Shown here piece after piece: positions 9,086 to 19,429 of a stretch of DNA of 64,000 nucleotides. The DNA is from Emiliania huxleyi CCMP1516. Lineage: Eukaryota > Haptophyta > Isochrysidales > Noelaerhabdaceae. Below the pieces are notes generated by a model, which did not search any database, was not told the DNA's origin, and saw only the letters and a list, made by a program, of their open reading frames with translations. The translations under genes and the position numbers were made by a program. Where the stretch lies: assembly GCF_000372725.1 (NCBI RefSeq), contig NW_005201338.1, positions 198,617 to 262,616 of the forward strand, read 5' to 3'. Within the stretch, counting starts at the first letter, position 1; each line of letters opens with the position of its first letter.

Positions 9086-10495
9086 ATGGCAGAGAAAACC
9101 GCCTCGTCCTCCGCGATGACCGACTTAGAGCCGCGCGACACGGACTCGGTCGTCGGCGACCTCAACGAGGTTGCGATGCTCGACGACCTCCAGGTGACCG
9201 AGGAGATCGACCTCGGTCCGGACGACGTGCCGCCGCCGGACGACGAGTCGGAGCTCGGCGACGGCTCCGTCATGGGCTCAGGGGACGAGATGGAGGAGAT
9301 GGCGATGGAGGACTACGGCCAGGACAAGGCGGGTGCGGCCGGCGCGTCGGCCGATGCTGCCGCGCCCAGCGAGCCGGTCGAGGACCTCAGCGTGCAGTGC
9401 CTCCGGGCGCACACCTCGGCGGTGTTTGCGGTCGCGGTGAACCCTGCCCAGCCTCACGTGTTCGCCACCGGCGGCGGCGACGACGTGGCCCACCTCTGGC
9501 GGCTCGGCTCAGAGGCGCCCGTGGCCGCGCTGCGCGGCCACACCGACTCGGTCAGCTCGGTCGGCTTCAGCGCCGACGGCTCGTACCTGGCGACGGGCGG
9601 CCTCGACGGCGCGGTGCGTGTGTGGGCGGCGGACGGCTCGCTGGTGGTGCTGCTCGAGGGCCCGACGCAGGGCATCAACTGGGTGTGCTGGCACGCGCGC
9701 GGCCACGTCCTCCTCGCGGGTAGCGAGGACGCCACCGCGTGGATGTGGAAGGTTCCCGAGGGGGCGGTGATGCAAATCTTCTCTGCGCACTCCGCGTCCG
9801 TCTCGTACGGTGGGTTCGCAAACGGCGGCCGCTCCGTCATCACCGCCTCCGAGGACGGCACCATCCGGCTGTGGAACCCTCGCGCCGGCACCGTCGAGCA
9901 CTGCACGCACGCCTCCCCGCCGCACGAGCCAGAGGCGGTCACCTGCCTGGCGCCGCACCCGTCCCAAGCCGTCTACCTCTTCGGCGTCGAGTCGGGGGCC
10001 GTCAAGATGTGCACCGCACCAGCCCGCGCCGCACCCGCGCCCCCCGCCATCGCGCCTCGCCCCGCCGCCTCACCCCGCCCCTCCCTCTGCCCCAGTGCGC
10101 ACGCCGAGAGCGGCAAGCTGCTCGCCTCGCTGCCCGCGCACGAGGACTCTGTCGAGGCGGCCTCCTTCTGCGAGTGCATGCCGCTCGCCGCCACCGGAGG
10201 CATGGACGGCAAGCTCTGCATCTGGGACCTCAACACCTACGGCCTGCGCCACACCTGCCTCCACGGGGCGGGCGTCATCGAGGCGGTGTGGCGGCGCGGC
10301 TCTCCGCTCGTCTTCAGCTGCACCGTCTCAAAGGAGGTGCGGCTGTGGGACGCCCGCTCCGGCGCATGCCTCAACACCCTGACCGGCCACACCGACGCGG
10401 TGCTCTGCCTGGCCGTCGGCTACCCGGAGGCGGGCGCCTACCTCGTCAGCGGCTCGGACGACAACACCGCTCGAGTCTGGGCCCTCGACGTCTGA
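9086..10495 (+). CDS. AAMP/Sqt1-like WD40 protein
   Basis: An acidic N-terminal region (residues ~1-95) precedes seven or eight WD repeats, e.g. LATGGLDGAVRVW, LAGSEDATAWMWKVPEG and VSGSDDNTARVWALDV at the C-terminus. WMWKVPEG and the PLAATGGMDGKLCIWDL / LRHTCLH block match AAMP, whose yeast counterpart Sqt1 is a chaperone for ribosomal protein uL16 (Rpl10) in 60S assembly. A probable 87-nt intron, 10009-10095 (GT-AG, phase 2), interrupts a blade with Pro/Ala-rich sequence. Because it is 3n and stop-free the frame stays open if it is retained. ATG 9086 is chosen; a second ATG at 9116 is possible. Confidence 0.9.
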   Translation: MAEKTASSSAMTDLEPRDTDSVVGDLNEVAMLDDLQVTEEIDLGPDDVPPPDDESELGDGSVMGSGDEMEEMAMEDYGQDKAGAAGASADAAAPSEPVEDLSVQCLRAHTSAVFAVAVNPAQPHVFATGGGDDVAHLWRLGSEAPVAALRGHTDSVSSVGFSADGSYLATGGLDGAVRVWAADGSLVVLLEGPTQGINWVCWHARGHVLLAGSEDATAWMWKVPEGAVMQIFSAHSASVSYGGFANGGRSVITASEDGTIRLWNPRAGTVEHCTHASPPHEPEAVTCLAPHPSQAVYLFGVESGAVKMCTAPARAAPAPPAIAPRPAASPRPSLCPSAHAESGKLLASLPAHEDSVEAASFCECMPLAATGGMDGKLCIWDLNTYGLRHTCLHGAGVIEAVWRRGSPLVFSCTVSKEVRLWDARSGACLNTLTGHTDAVLCLAVGYPEAGAYLVSGSDDNTARVWALDV

Positions 10496-11430
10496 GCGCA
10501 ACGGAGAGAGTCACACATTATCGCGCGGTCAATGGTCGTTCTCTCTGAAGCAAAGAAAATGAATGGATACGCCCCGCGGTCATCCTTGTCTTGTGTGGTG
10601 TGCGCGCGCGCGCGCGCTAGGCTCTCGCGATCGCCTATGGCGCCTCCCCCGCGCCGCGGCACGCCCGAGAGCGCCGGCCGTACTCTAGGCGTAGCGCCGA
10701 GGAGGTCTCAGACCTCTTTGAATACGCCGACATCGCTGCTTGGCTGGTCGCCAGCCCCAACTTGACGTCACTCCAGCATCTCGAGGCGTGTCCGAGACTA
10801 GCACGGAAGACACGAGTGCATTGTCCTCATATGTTCATTGTTGTCCCTCTCGCGCAGGCGGCCAGGCGCTCACACCGTCCACCGCACCACCGGGTGCGGC
10901 CTGCGTATGTCCTCGTCCTTTGAGGTCTTGAAGGGGAAGGGGCTGTGTGTCTGTGCATGCATGCATGCATGTGCATGTGCGTGTGTGTGTGGTCGGCGGC
11001 GGGGGGGCGCGCGCGTGTGAGTGTGTGTGTCCCAGAGAGGGATTTTTCGCTCAGCCTGCGGGTGCGTCCGCGCGTGCACAAAAAACCATCAACCCAACGG
11101 GGCGCGCGGCGCCGGGGGCCCGCACGCCGCACTCGCGCAGTAGTGACAAGAGTGTGAGAGAGGTCAACATACAACAAGACTCAAGAGCCTCTTGGGAACG
11201 TGAAGAGCGTCAAGACTCAGTCGAGAGAGATGAGATGCAACATGCACGAGACGTCGAGAGACGCAATCGTGTTGTCTGTGACACTAGACACGTCTCGCCA
11301 CAAAACGTCAGCTCCTTCGGCTGTGAGGCTGAGGAGCATATACGCGCTGTACCGATGTGCGCATCCTCCTACATCCTAGAAGTACCCTTCTCTTGACGGA
11401 GGAGATGCTGGATGCTGGATGGTGGTGGGG
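10496..11430. other. Intergenic, simple repeats
   Basis: No gene recognised. Contains (CG)n at 10603-10617 and CATGCATGCATG/GTGTGT simple sequence at 10955-11030. Confidence 0.6.
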
Positions 11431-13887
11431 TCACCAGTCGAACTTCTCCGTCCGCAGCTGCACGCGGAAGTCTCGCTCGATGCCGCGCAAAGCGTCGACC
11501 ACCGGCTGGCTGCCGCCACAGTAGAGCATCTGCCAGGTGGCGAGTCGCGCTTGCCCGATCCGCTCGACGAAGGATCCCTGTCTCTTCCCCTTCTCCTCGG
11601 GTTTTGGAGGCCTGGGCGCGCTTCCCGCCTGGCTAAAGCGGGATTGCGCCTGCGAGCGGCGGTCACCGACCGACGCACGCTCGTGCTTGACCTTCGTCAT
11701 GATTTCTCTCTCCATCGAGCGTCGGCTCATCAGCTCGCCCGGGTGCGATGATCCCTCCCACGCGGACATCTTGGACTTCGTCGACCCTATGGAGGCCCGT
11801 GGAGCGACGCTCCGCCGCTCCGCAGCGCTCCCTCGGGAAGTCAGCGAGTTCGCCACGCGCTTCACCATGTCTTTGATCCCGTCGTCGAACGCCTCGAGGC
11901 TCAGCCGTCGCGAGAAGGAGTCGCGGTTCCCTTTGTAGGGCGACGACGACCGTTCAGACGACGTGGTGGGCAGACCGGCGGTTTTGCGGTACGGCGATGT
12001 CGATCGGCTGGACTTGACGTCCAGCACCACCTCGTCCTCTTTGACGCTGGGGAGCTCCGACCGCATCGAGGCGTGGTCGTCATGCAGCTGACTCCGCTGC
12101 TTGCGAGGAACGGAGGGCGTGGGCGGCAGCGGTGGGGGCGGCGGCGGCGCCGCCGCTCCGAGGTCGTGAATCGGCAGCGTCAGGTGGTCGCTCGTTCGCT
12201 CGTTCGCCTTTCGGATGGCGCGCTGGTAGGCGTGCACGAGCAGGTCCGCCTCGAGCTTCTCAGCATCGAGGAGCAGGTCCTCAGGCAGGCCGCCGCCCGT
12301 CTCGACGCCGACGATCATCTCTTGGACGATGTTCTGCAGGTCGGGCCGCCCGTTGAAGATCAGCACGGTCGGCGGCAGCGCGCGCGGGAGCTCGAGCTGC
12401 CGCTTGCCAGTGTAGTAAATAAGAGTCCACCCGTCCGTGCTGAACTGGCACTTGTCGAGGTAAAACTCGACGAGGGAGGCGTCGCGGCACGACCAGATGA
12501 GGTTGACGCGCCGCTTCTCCTTGTAGGTCGTGATTAGCGAGAGGGCGGGCGTGATCCCGATCCCCGACGCGACGAGGATCAGGTTATCATACTCGCCAGC
12601 CGTCGAGTAGGGCGACGCGAAGGGGCCACTGATCCACGCCGGACGGCGCGTCGGCTCCTGCACGTGAGCGTGGAGCGACTTGGTCCAGTCGCCGACCGCG
12701 GACATGCACACGCACGCGTGGTTGGGCTTGGTGCTGTGGGCGAAAAGCGAGAAGGCGTGCCACCTACGAGTACAGCGAGTGCAGTTGAATACGGTTGAGT
12801 ACGCGTCTCGTCGAGCGCTGCTGTGAATACGGCGATTTGTATGCATCTAGGGCATCGACTGGTACTGCGAGATCCAGGGAAGGCAGACGAGGACGTAGCC
12901 CGCGCCTTGAAAGTGAAAGCCGGGCGGGTGCTCAAAGGTGAGCTCGACGCCGTTTTCGAGCCGGTAGAAGATGGACGTGTCGACGCGGTAGGTGCGCCAG
13001 ACCGAGCCAATAAGCATGTCGGCTAGGTACATGCCGACCGGGACGCCCATCAACCAGGCGATGTCCATGAGCGGCGCATGGAAGCAGATCGTGATGCCCC
13101 ACACGATGGAGAGGTAGTGCAGGCCCTTGCGCCACTCCCACGCCATGCGCTTCTTGATGTACGCCACCGACAGGGGGACCGTGATGACGGGAATCAGCAC
13201 AAAGCAGAGTAGGCCGCTCACGCCCGTTTGGTGCGTGAGCAGCAGTTTGGCGTTGCCCTGCAGCGCCCAGCGGACAATGTGGCAGACCGAGTGGAGGGAG
13301 TAGTCCAGCGCTACGATGTGGCCCGCGAGGGTGTGGATCGCGTGCAGATCGTAGAATGGGATGTAGATGGAGAGGTAGGTTTGTTGCAGGAGCGTTCGCA
13401 GATGGTTTGTCTTTGAGAGGAAAAGGAGCATCATCATCGGGTAGTTGAGGTAGGCGCTCGATCGCGACACGGCGAGCAGCGCGATAGTGTACCACTCCTC
13501 CGCACACACAGTCTCGCGGGGGCATAGGCCCCATCCTCCTATGCCGTATGTGCCTCCATCTGCCGTCGAGTTGCGGTATTCCAACAGGCCGTACGGTGTC
13601 GGCGCAAAGGTGGTTATGACGATCCAGACAAAGGAGAACACGCAGCACAGCCGTACAAACAGCCCTGCGGCGGTCCAGGTGGCGAAATGATCAGCAATCG
13701 CGCCCATCGTCAGCACAAATCCGAGTCCGAGGCGACTCGCGACTGGATGAAAACGTGCGTTCGCGTCGCAGTCGTAAAAGCAGCCTGATGAAATTTCCGC
13801 TTTCTTTTTTTGCACCGCTGGCACGGGACTGGCACTGGCACTAATTCTTTTTCGTGCGGGGTAGTAGGCGTACATGACACACCTCAT
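11431..13887 (-). CDS. NADPH oxidase / ferric reductase-like flavocytochrome
   Basis: Two exons on the minus strand, 12860-13887 and 11431-12763, joined across a 96-nt GT-AG intron (phase 2), about 786 aa. The N-terminal half is a six-helix haem domain. Haem-type pairs are visible: His-x13-His in DLHAIHTLAGH...LHS and His-x12-His in LHYLSIVWGITICFH. The joint recreates QYQWHAFSL, the FAD-binding HPFS-like motif. The NADPH domain shows LVASGIGITP and LIFNGRPDLQ. About 230 residues of Ser/Arg/Pro-rich sequence then intervene before the terminal LYCGGSQPV and EKFDW block. NOX and FRE proteins pass electrons from NADPH across a membrane to O2 or Fe(III); sequence alone does not separate them, though the C-terminus is NOX-like. 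ATG 13887 is the first in frame; an upstream exon is possible. Confidence 0.88.
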
Positions 13888-14706
13888 CAATGATTGTTTG
13901 TTGCGGGTGAATAGTCCTGTGGTCCATAGAGGCGTAGTCGCGCTGGCCCCCCTGGGACCCCGCGTGACTGTCAGAAGTCCTCCGATTCTTTTTTTCGAAG
14001 ACTGAAGGGACGGCCGCCGGAGCGTTTCTTCGATTCTCGGGAATCCCCCACACCCTCCCCCCCCAGTCGGCGTACTGCCGCCCCCCGAGTGGCGGCGCCT
14101 GGCTTCATGTCTTTAGCATCCTGTGCCCGCGCAGCGCTCTTTTCAACAGCAACGGTGTCCTTGTTTGCGATCGTGTACCGCGGGCGACCTGTGGCAGTGC
14201 AAGCCCGCGAACTTCCCATCACCTTTGCTGAGCCCGCCGCGCATGGCAACGCACGACGACGAGAGAGCGGCCCTTTGGTGCACTCTGAAAATGTGTTCTT
14301 CACCCACGGGCCACAGGGAGCCTCGTCGTCATTTCGCACGTGACTCCTCATCGCGTGAAATACCGCTGGCGGCTGGGGCTGCTCACGGATCGTGCAAACC
14401 CCTCGCACAACAAGCGCGCGAGCCGGGGGACGTGGTCTTGGAGACGTGCGTGCGTCAACACCGCGTTCAAAGAGAAGCTTGGGACCTTGGCGTCGTCCCC
14501 CCACATCTTAGTGTACGTGTGTCGTCTCTGACTCTCGGTACAAGGTCCCCAAGTCGTGCATCTTGTGGTGAGTGAGCAGTCATTACACTTTTTATGCTGT
14601 GAGTCTAGCGCGATCGGCCCGGCTTGCTTAAGTTTGAGTTTTGATGTCGATCTCTCGAGGGGCCAAACACAAGCACAATCGCGCCTCCAAACTTTTTACG
14701 CAGTGA
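13888..14706. other. Intergenic, no gene recognised
   Basis: Short open frames on both strands show no recognisable motif. Confidence 0.5.
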
Positions 14707-17123
14707 TCACTGCGACCCACCATCACCGATCGCGGTACACTTCTCGGAGCTAGCGGGTGCGGTGAGGGATCGCGCAAAACTGTCGCCGTACCTCTCAAGC
14801 AGCCATAGTGCCACGCCGTTTGTCCATCCAAAGCCCACCTGGGGCGTGTATTCGCCGCCGCCGCCACTCTCGCCCGGCCGTGTCGCGTCGTACTTTTCGC
14901 GCATCACGCCGTCGCGCGCCCAGCCGCGGTGGTTCGAGCGGAGCCAGCGCAGCGCGAGGTCCTCGGCGAGCTCCGCTGCGCCGTCTGCTTCGCAGCCCGC
15001 CAGGCCCTCGACCAGCATCTGCTGCAGGGGCGGCCACGCGTTTGGCCAGTCCCACTGCTCGCCTATTCACAGCTGAAGCCGTGAAGCGGTGCTGCTCCGA
15101 AGCCACGCGGCTGGCCCGCCCCACTGCTCGCCGCTCTCCACGAGCGTCGTCGCCACGCCGCCCTCCTGCACCAGCCCGCTGCGCCGCAGCGACTGCACCG
15201 CCGCCGCCTCGCGCTCAGCAGAGTGCTGGCAGGCCCACAGCGGAGTGAAGGAGGCCGCAGAGACCTGCTGCAGCTGCCCCCGCCCCTCCCACTCCACGTC
15301 GTGCCACCGCCCCGTCTCGCCGCTCCACATCCACTCGTCCATCGCCTACTCCAACCTCGCACAGCTCTGCGGCAACCACACCACGCGCACCGCAGCGCCT
15401 CCCGACCACCGCCTGGCGCCGCGCGCTCGCCGCGCGAGCATATCGCCGCGCCGCCACCTCCGCCGCCTCGACCGCCTCGGACACCTCCCCGTCCTCCTCC
15501 CCCCCCCCTTCCCCCTCCCCGGACACCTCCCCGGCCTGCCTCGCGAGCAGGAGAGCCAGCCTCGCGTGCAGCCGCTGCAGCGTCAGCTCGTTGCGCAGCC
15601 TACAGGGCGGGGCGCGCCGCTCGGAAGGGTGTCGCCGCGGCGGCCGTCCCTCCGCGTCTCCTCTGCACAGGATCGCGTTCAGCTCGACGGGCAGCACCTG
15701 CGGCGCGGAGGGGCGAGCCTCTCGCGAGGTCTCTCGCGAGGGGCGGGCGCAGATCCGCCACTCGTCAGCACTCGCCGCTCGGCTCGACGCACCGCAGCGG
15801 TGCGGAGCGACCTCAGCGGCTCCTCCTCCGCCTTGCCGCAGCCCTCCCCGCCGCCCTCTCCGCCCAGCTCTCCGCCCAGGAAGCGAGACGAGAAGTCCCA
15901 GCCCGACTCTGCGCACGCCGCCAGCTCGGACCACGCCCGCGCCTGTGCCGCCGGAGGCAAGCCCGCCGCGGTGGCCTCGTCCTCGCGCCACGACTCGGGC
16001 CTACGGACCACACAGACCACAGCCACCGGCACGTCGCGCACGTGTCGCGGAGCCTCGCCCCCGCGACACGGCTCCGCAGGCCGGGGCGCGGAGGCGGCGA
16101 CAACGTAGCGGTTGAGCAGCGCCTCGGCGTTAATTAGAGATTAATTAAACTCTAATTAGAGATTAATTAATCGTAGCGGTTGAGCAGCGCCTCGGCTCGC
16201 ACGCCGTCCGCCTCGAGCCGGACCGCGCTGCGGCCGTCGCCGGTGCGCATCCACCACCCGTACTCCGCGTCGAGCGCCGGCAGCGCCTCGCGGAGAAGCC
16301 GCAGCGCCGGAGCGGCCCCCTCCCTCTCTGCTCCCTCCCTCTCTGCTCCCTCCCTCTCTCTCTCGGGCGGCGCGTCGAGGCGGGCGAGGAGGGCGGCGAC
16401 CATCTGGGTGAGGAGGGGAGGCTGGGAGCGGTTGAGGTAGTACTTGCGCAGCCCGTTTGGGACGAAGCCGTGCCTCGCCACGCACTCAAGCAGGTTGCTG
16501 ACCAGGCCGCGCGCCGTCGCGTCCATGTCCACAGCGAGCAGTCCGAGCACCACCCAGTACGAGTCCCAGTAGTACGCCTCTCGGAAGCGGCCGCCGGGGA
16601 CGATGACGCCGTGCGACAGCTCGAGCAGCGTGTGCCTGTCCGGCCGGCGCGCCGCCTCTGCGGAGAGCCGTCGGCCGAGCAGCGGCCACAGCCCGTTGAC
16701 CGCCGACGCCCACTCGCGCACGGCGCCGGCCGGCAGCCTCGAGAGGAGCGCCGGCGCAGGCTGGTGGTCCTCTGGCCACCACGGCTCGAGCTGGCCCTCG
16801 CCCGGCTCCGCCGAGAAGACGGAGGCCACGAAGCGTCGCAGCTGCTCCTCCGACGGCGGCTGCGATAGCTCCTCCCAGCGGCGCCAGCACTCGGCAGGCG
16901 GCACCAGCAGAGAGAGGTCGACAAAGGTCTTGCAGTCGGGAAAGATGCTGGCGGCCTGCACGGCGGCGAGGATGGGGCCGGAGAGGAAGGGGTCCGGCCG
17001 GCACATCAAAGAGATATACTGTGCTGCATGAATGGTTGGGCAAGTGTGAACAGCAGCTCGTGTCCACGGCGCCGCAGGCGCCTGTTGATGGGTCCAGGTG
17101 ATAGCCCTGGATAGGCAATGCAT
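14707..17123 (-). CDS. Trehalase (GH37)
   Basis: Minus-strand exons 16191-17123, 16082-16122, 15793-16000, 15669-15697 (29 nt), 15410-15599, 15132-15345 and 14707-15062 join in frame to about 656 aa. Family landmarks occur in order: IFPDCKTFVDL, signature PGGRFREAYYWDSYW, LLNRY, RPESWREDE, ESGWDFSSRF (catalytic acid Asp), VLPVELNAIL, WPNAWPPLQ signature, EKYD (catalytic base Glu), and GEYTPQVGFGWTNG. Trehalase hydrolyses trehalose to two glucoses. Three introns use GC-AG: 16123-16190, 16001-16081 and 15063-15131. Without removing 16123-16190 a stop follows NRYD. A Glu/Arg repeat (three copies of GAERE-like units) lies near 16330. The N-terminus before MCRPDPF is uncertain, so a further upstream exon with a targeting signal may exist. 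Confidence 0.9.
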
Positions 17124-18217
17124 ACGCCTAGTTGGGCCTCAGATCGCCCGACCGCGTCCCGGTGCTCTGTGGTCGGATTTGTGACGCCGCCGCACCGCGC
17201 CGCGGCCGGGGGCCCTCCGGAGGCCGAGGATGGCCGTGGCGGACCGGGACGAGCTCTGGGAGGTTCAGTGTCAGTGTATACATTGTAGAGACTGACCATG
17301 TGCACAATATCTCTCAGTCTAGCTAAGCCAGGGGAGGCGATTCCGGGGCCGTACAGCAGCTTGATGCATGATGGTGCTTCGCCGGCGTGCGTCCCGGAGC
17401 GGTCCCGGTTGGGCGGTCCGGGGGAGAAAACTCAGGACAACGCCGACACCGCTCTGATTCGACTTTTTACTTCAAACAAAGACAGTCGCACGCGCCACAG
17501 CGCGGCGCGTGCGACTGTCAGGAGCGGATCCGTCAGTTAGTTGTATTCACGCCGGGATCGTGTCCTGAGTAACTTGCCCAACCATTCCTCCAGCAGAGTA
17601 TCAACAGCGAGCTGCTCCTCCTGCTGCCGCCGCTCCGCTCACCGAGACAACTCGGTGCCGCCTGCCGCCGTTCTCGCCGCCGCCGCCGCGCTGCCGCCTC
17701 GCGCCTTGCCTCCGTCACCGCCGCCCTCCATCTCGCAGCGGCGCGTCCCTCTGATGGCGCGGGCTCCTCGATGCGGGCTCCTCGCTCGTTGGCGCCTCGC
17801 CGCCGCCCCCCCTCTCGCCGCCGCTCCGCTCGTGGCCGCCCCATCCCCTGTCAATCCCGCCGCCTCCCCTGTCAATCCCCCCCACCCACCGCCGCCACCG
17901 CCTCGCGCGTTTAGCGGGCCTTTAAGCTTAGGAATCCTAAATAGAGGACAGCCTATAAAGAAAAGAAACGCAACGTCGAAGATGCCACCTTATCAACCAG
18001 AAAAATAGGCCCGCGCGTGCTGCGCGGGCCCGGCGAGCGACTAGCGAGCCAACCTGCTAGTGGTGAGAAATACACGTTCGTTAGATTGAAGCTTGCGCCC
18101 TCGTGGAGAAGAATTTCGAGGTCCCGCCATTGTTTTGTGAAGAGAAAAAAAGAGAGCGATGTGCCATGCGTACATAACATCGAAGGCTATAAGCTCAGAA
18201 AAAAGCTACATGTCGAT
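17124..18217. other. Intergenic, no gene recognised
   Basis: Apart from the hairpin at 17481-17519 and a GGCCCGCGCG/CGCGGGCC hairpin near 18007-18031, nothing recognisable is seen. Confidence 0.5.
17481..17519. repeat. Perfect 16-bp stem hairpin
   Basis: GACAGTCGCACGCGCC at 17481-17496 and its exact reverse complement at 17504-17519, separated by ACAGCGC. Confidence 0.95.
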
Positions 18218-19189
18218 ATGCGCTTACCCCGCCGCGCGCTGCTGTCCCACTCGCTCAGCAACTCGCTCAGCCTCGTCGCGCTCTTCGGCAGCGCGCGTGT
18301 GCAGCGAGACGGGATAGCCTTCGCCGCAGAGCCTTCGCCGGAGGCCGTCGCGGGGGCAAAGGGCGCGTTCGCCGCGTTCGACCAGCGCGACCTGCCGCTC
18401 GCAGACCGCCTCTTTACGCAGACGATCGAGGAGTGGCGACGGCTGGACCGCGGCGTGGAGGAGATCACCAGCCTGCTCGTGGCGCGCGCGGGCGTGCGGA
18501 CAGATAACCGAGAGTTCTCGGCCGCCAAGGCCGACCTCGACGAGGCCATCGCCCTAATGAGACCGACGGGCGAGAAGAGCAACGGGCTCGGCGCGTACCG
18601 CGAGTACCCGGACGCATTCGTGCAGCGCGGCCTCGCCAACGAGGGGCTGCGAGACTGGCGTGGCGCCCTGAGCGACTACGACAAGGCGGTGAGCCTGTGG
18701 GGCGGAGCGGGCGACGGAGTCAACCCCTACACGCTGACCTACAGGGCGCGCGCCAGGGCAGAGGTCGGCGACTACGAGGGCGCGCTCTCCGACTACCGCG
18801 GCGCGTCCTCCATCTTTTCCCGCGTGGACAAGAACGTGGAGCAGTCGTCCTTCGCGCGGGCGGGCGAGGCCGTGACGCTCTACGCGCTCGACCGGCGCGA
18901 CGAGGCGGTGAGGGTGGCGAGGCAGGTCGTCACCCGCTTCCCGGGCCTGACGGACCTGCACGTCCTGCTCGCCGCGGACGCGTGGGACCGGGGCGATCGC
19001 GAGAAGGCGATCAAGGAGTGGTCGTTCGCTTGCGACGCGATCTCGACGGGGTGCGCAAAGTATCGCGACGTCAAGGAGGGCGGCTGGCTGGTGGAGGTCA
19101 GGCGGTGGCCCGCTCCGCTCGTGCAGAGGCAGCGCACCTTCCTAGAGGAGTCGCAGGGCGGGGTGATTATGGGGGCGCGCCGCAGGTAG
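18218..19189 (+). CDS. Tetratricopeptide-repeat protein, probably plastid lumen
   Basis: A single exon of 323 aa. Repeats of TPR type run from about residue 50 to 270, for example DAFVQRGLANEGLRDWRGAL and YRARARAEVGDYEGALSDYR. TPR arrays are protein-protein scaffolds. The N-terminus is Arg/Ser-rich, followed by a hydrophobic stretch and AFAAEP, the AxA-type processing site typical of thylakoid-lumen leaders; lumen location is inferred from this. The chosen ATG at 18218 gives this leader; the frame is open upstream to 18017 but starts there with a less typical sequence. Specific function is not recognisable. Confidence 0.75.
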   Translation: MRLPRRALLSHSLSNSLSLVALFGSARVQRDGIAFAAEPSPEAVAGAKGAFAAFDQRDLPLADRLFTQTIEEWRRLDRGVEEITSLLVARAGVRTDNREFSAAKADLDEAIALMRPTGEKSNGLGAYREYPDAFVQRGLANEGLRDWRGALSDYDKAVSLWGGAGDGVNPYTLTYRARARAEVGDYEGALSDYRGASSIFSRVDKNVEQSSFARAGEAVTLYALDRRDEAVRVARQVVTRFPGLTDLHVLLAADAWDRGDREKAIKEWSFACDAISTGCAKYRDVKEGGWLVEVRRWPAPLVQRQRTFLEESQGGVIMGARRR

Positions 19190-19429
19190 CTGAGCGGGAG
19201 TGCGTATATGTAAGGCTATAGGGGTACTAACCTCACCCCCCCCACCGCCCACTCATGTGCGTTTGGTCGTCCGGGGGTAGTGGAGTATCATCGCGCTGCC
19301 CTGGAATTTCTGTTTTCCTTGTCGGTCGCTCCGGCTCTCTGATGGAGAAAAGAAAGGTGTACCGCGCCCGAGTGGCGGCGGTAGCAGCCCAGCGAGGACG
19401 AGGAGACCCGTATATGGACTGACCGCACA

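Noticed and set aside
15215..16137. Plus-strand frames of 170-340 codons over the trehalase region
   Set aside because: Antisense to conserved trehalase exons and rich in Pro/Arg.
16104..16196. Reading the 68-bp insertion as a gene-killing mutation in trehalase
   Set aside because: A GC-AG intron that exactly restores the conserved motif explains it better, though RNA is needed.
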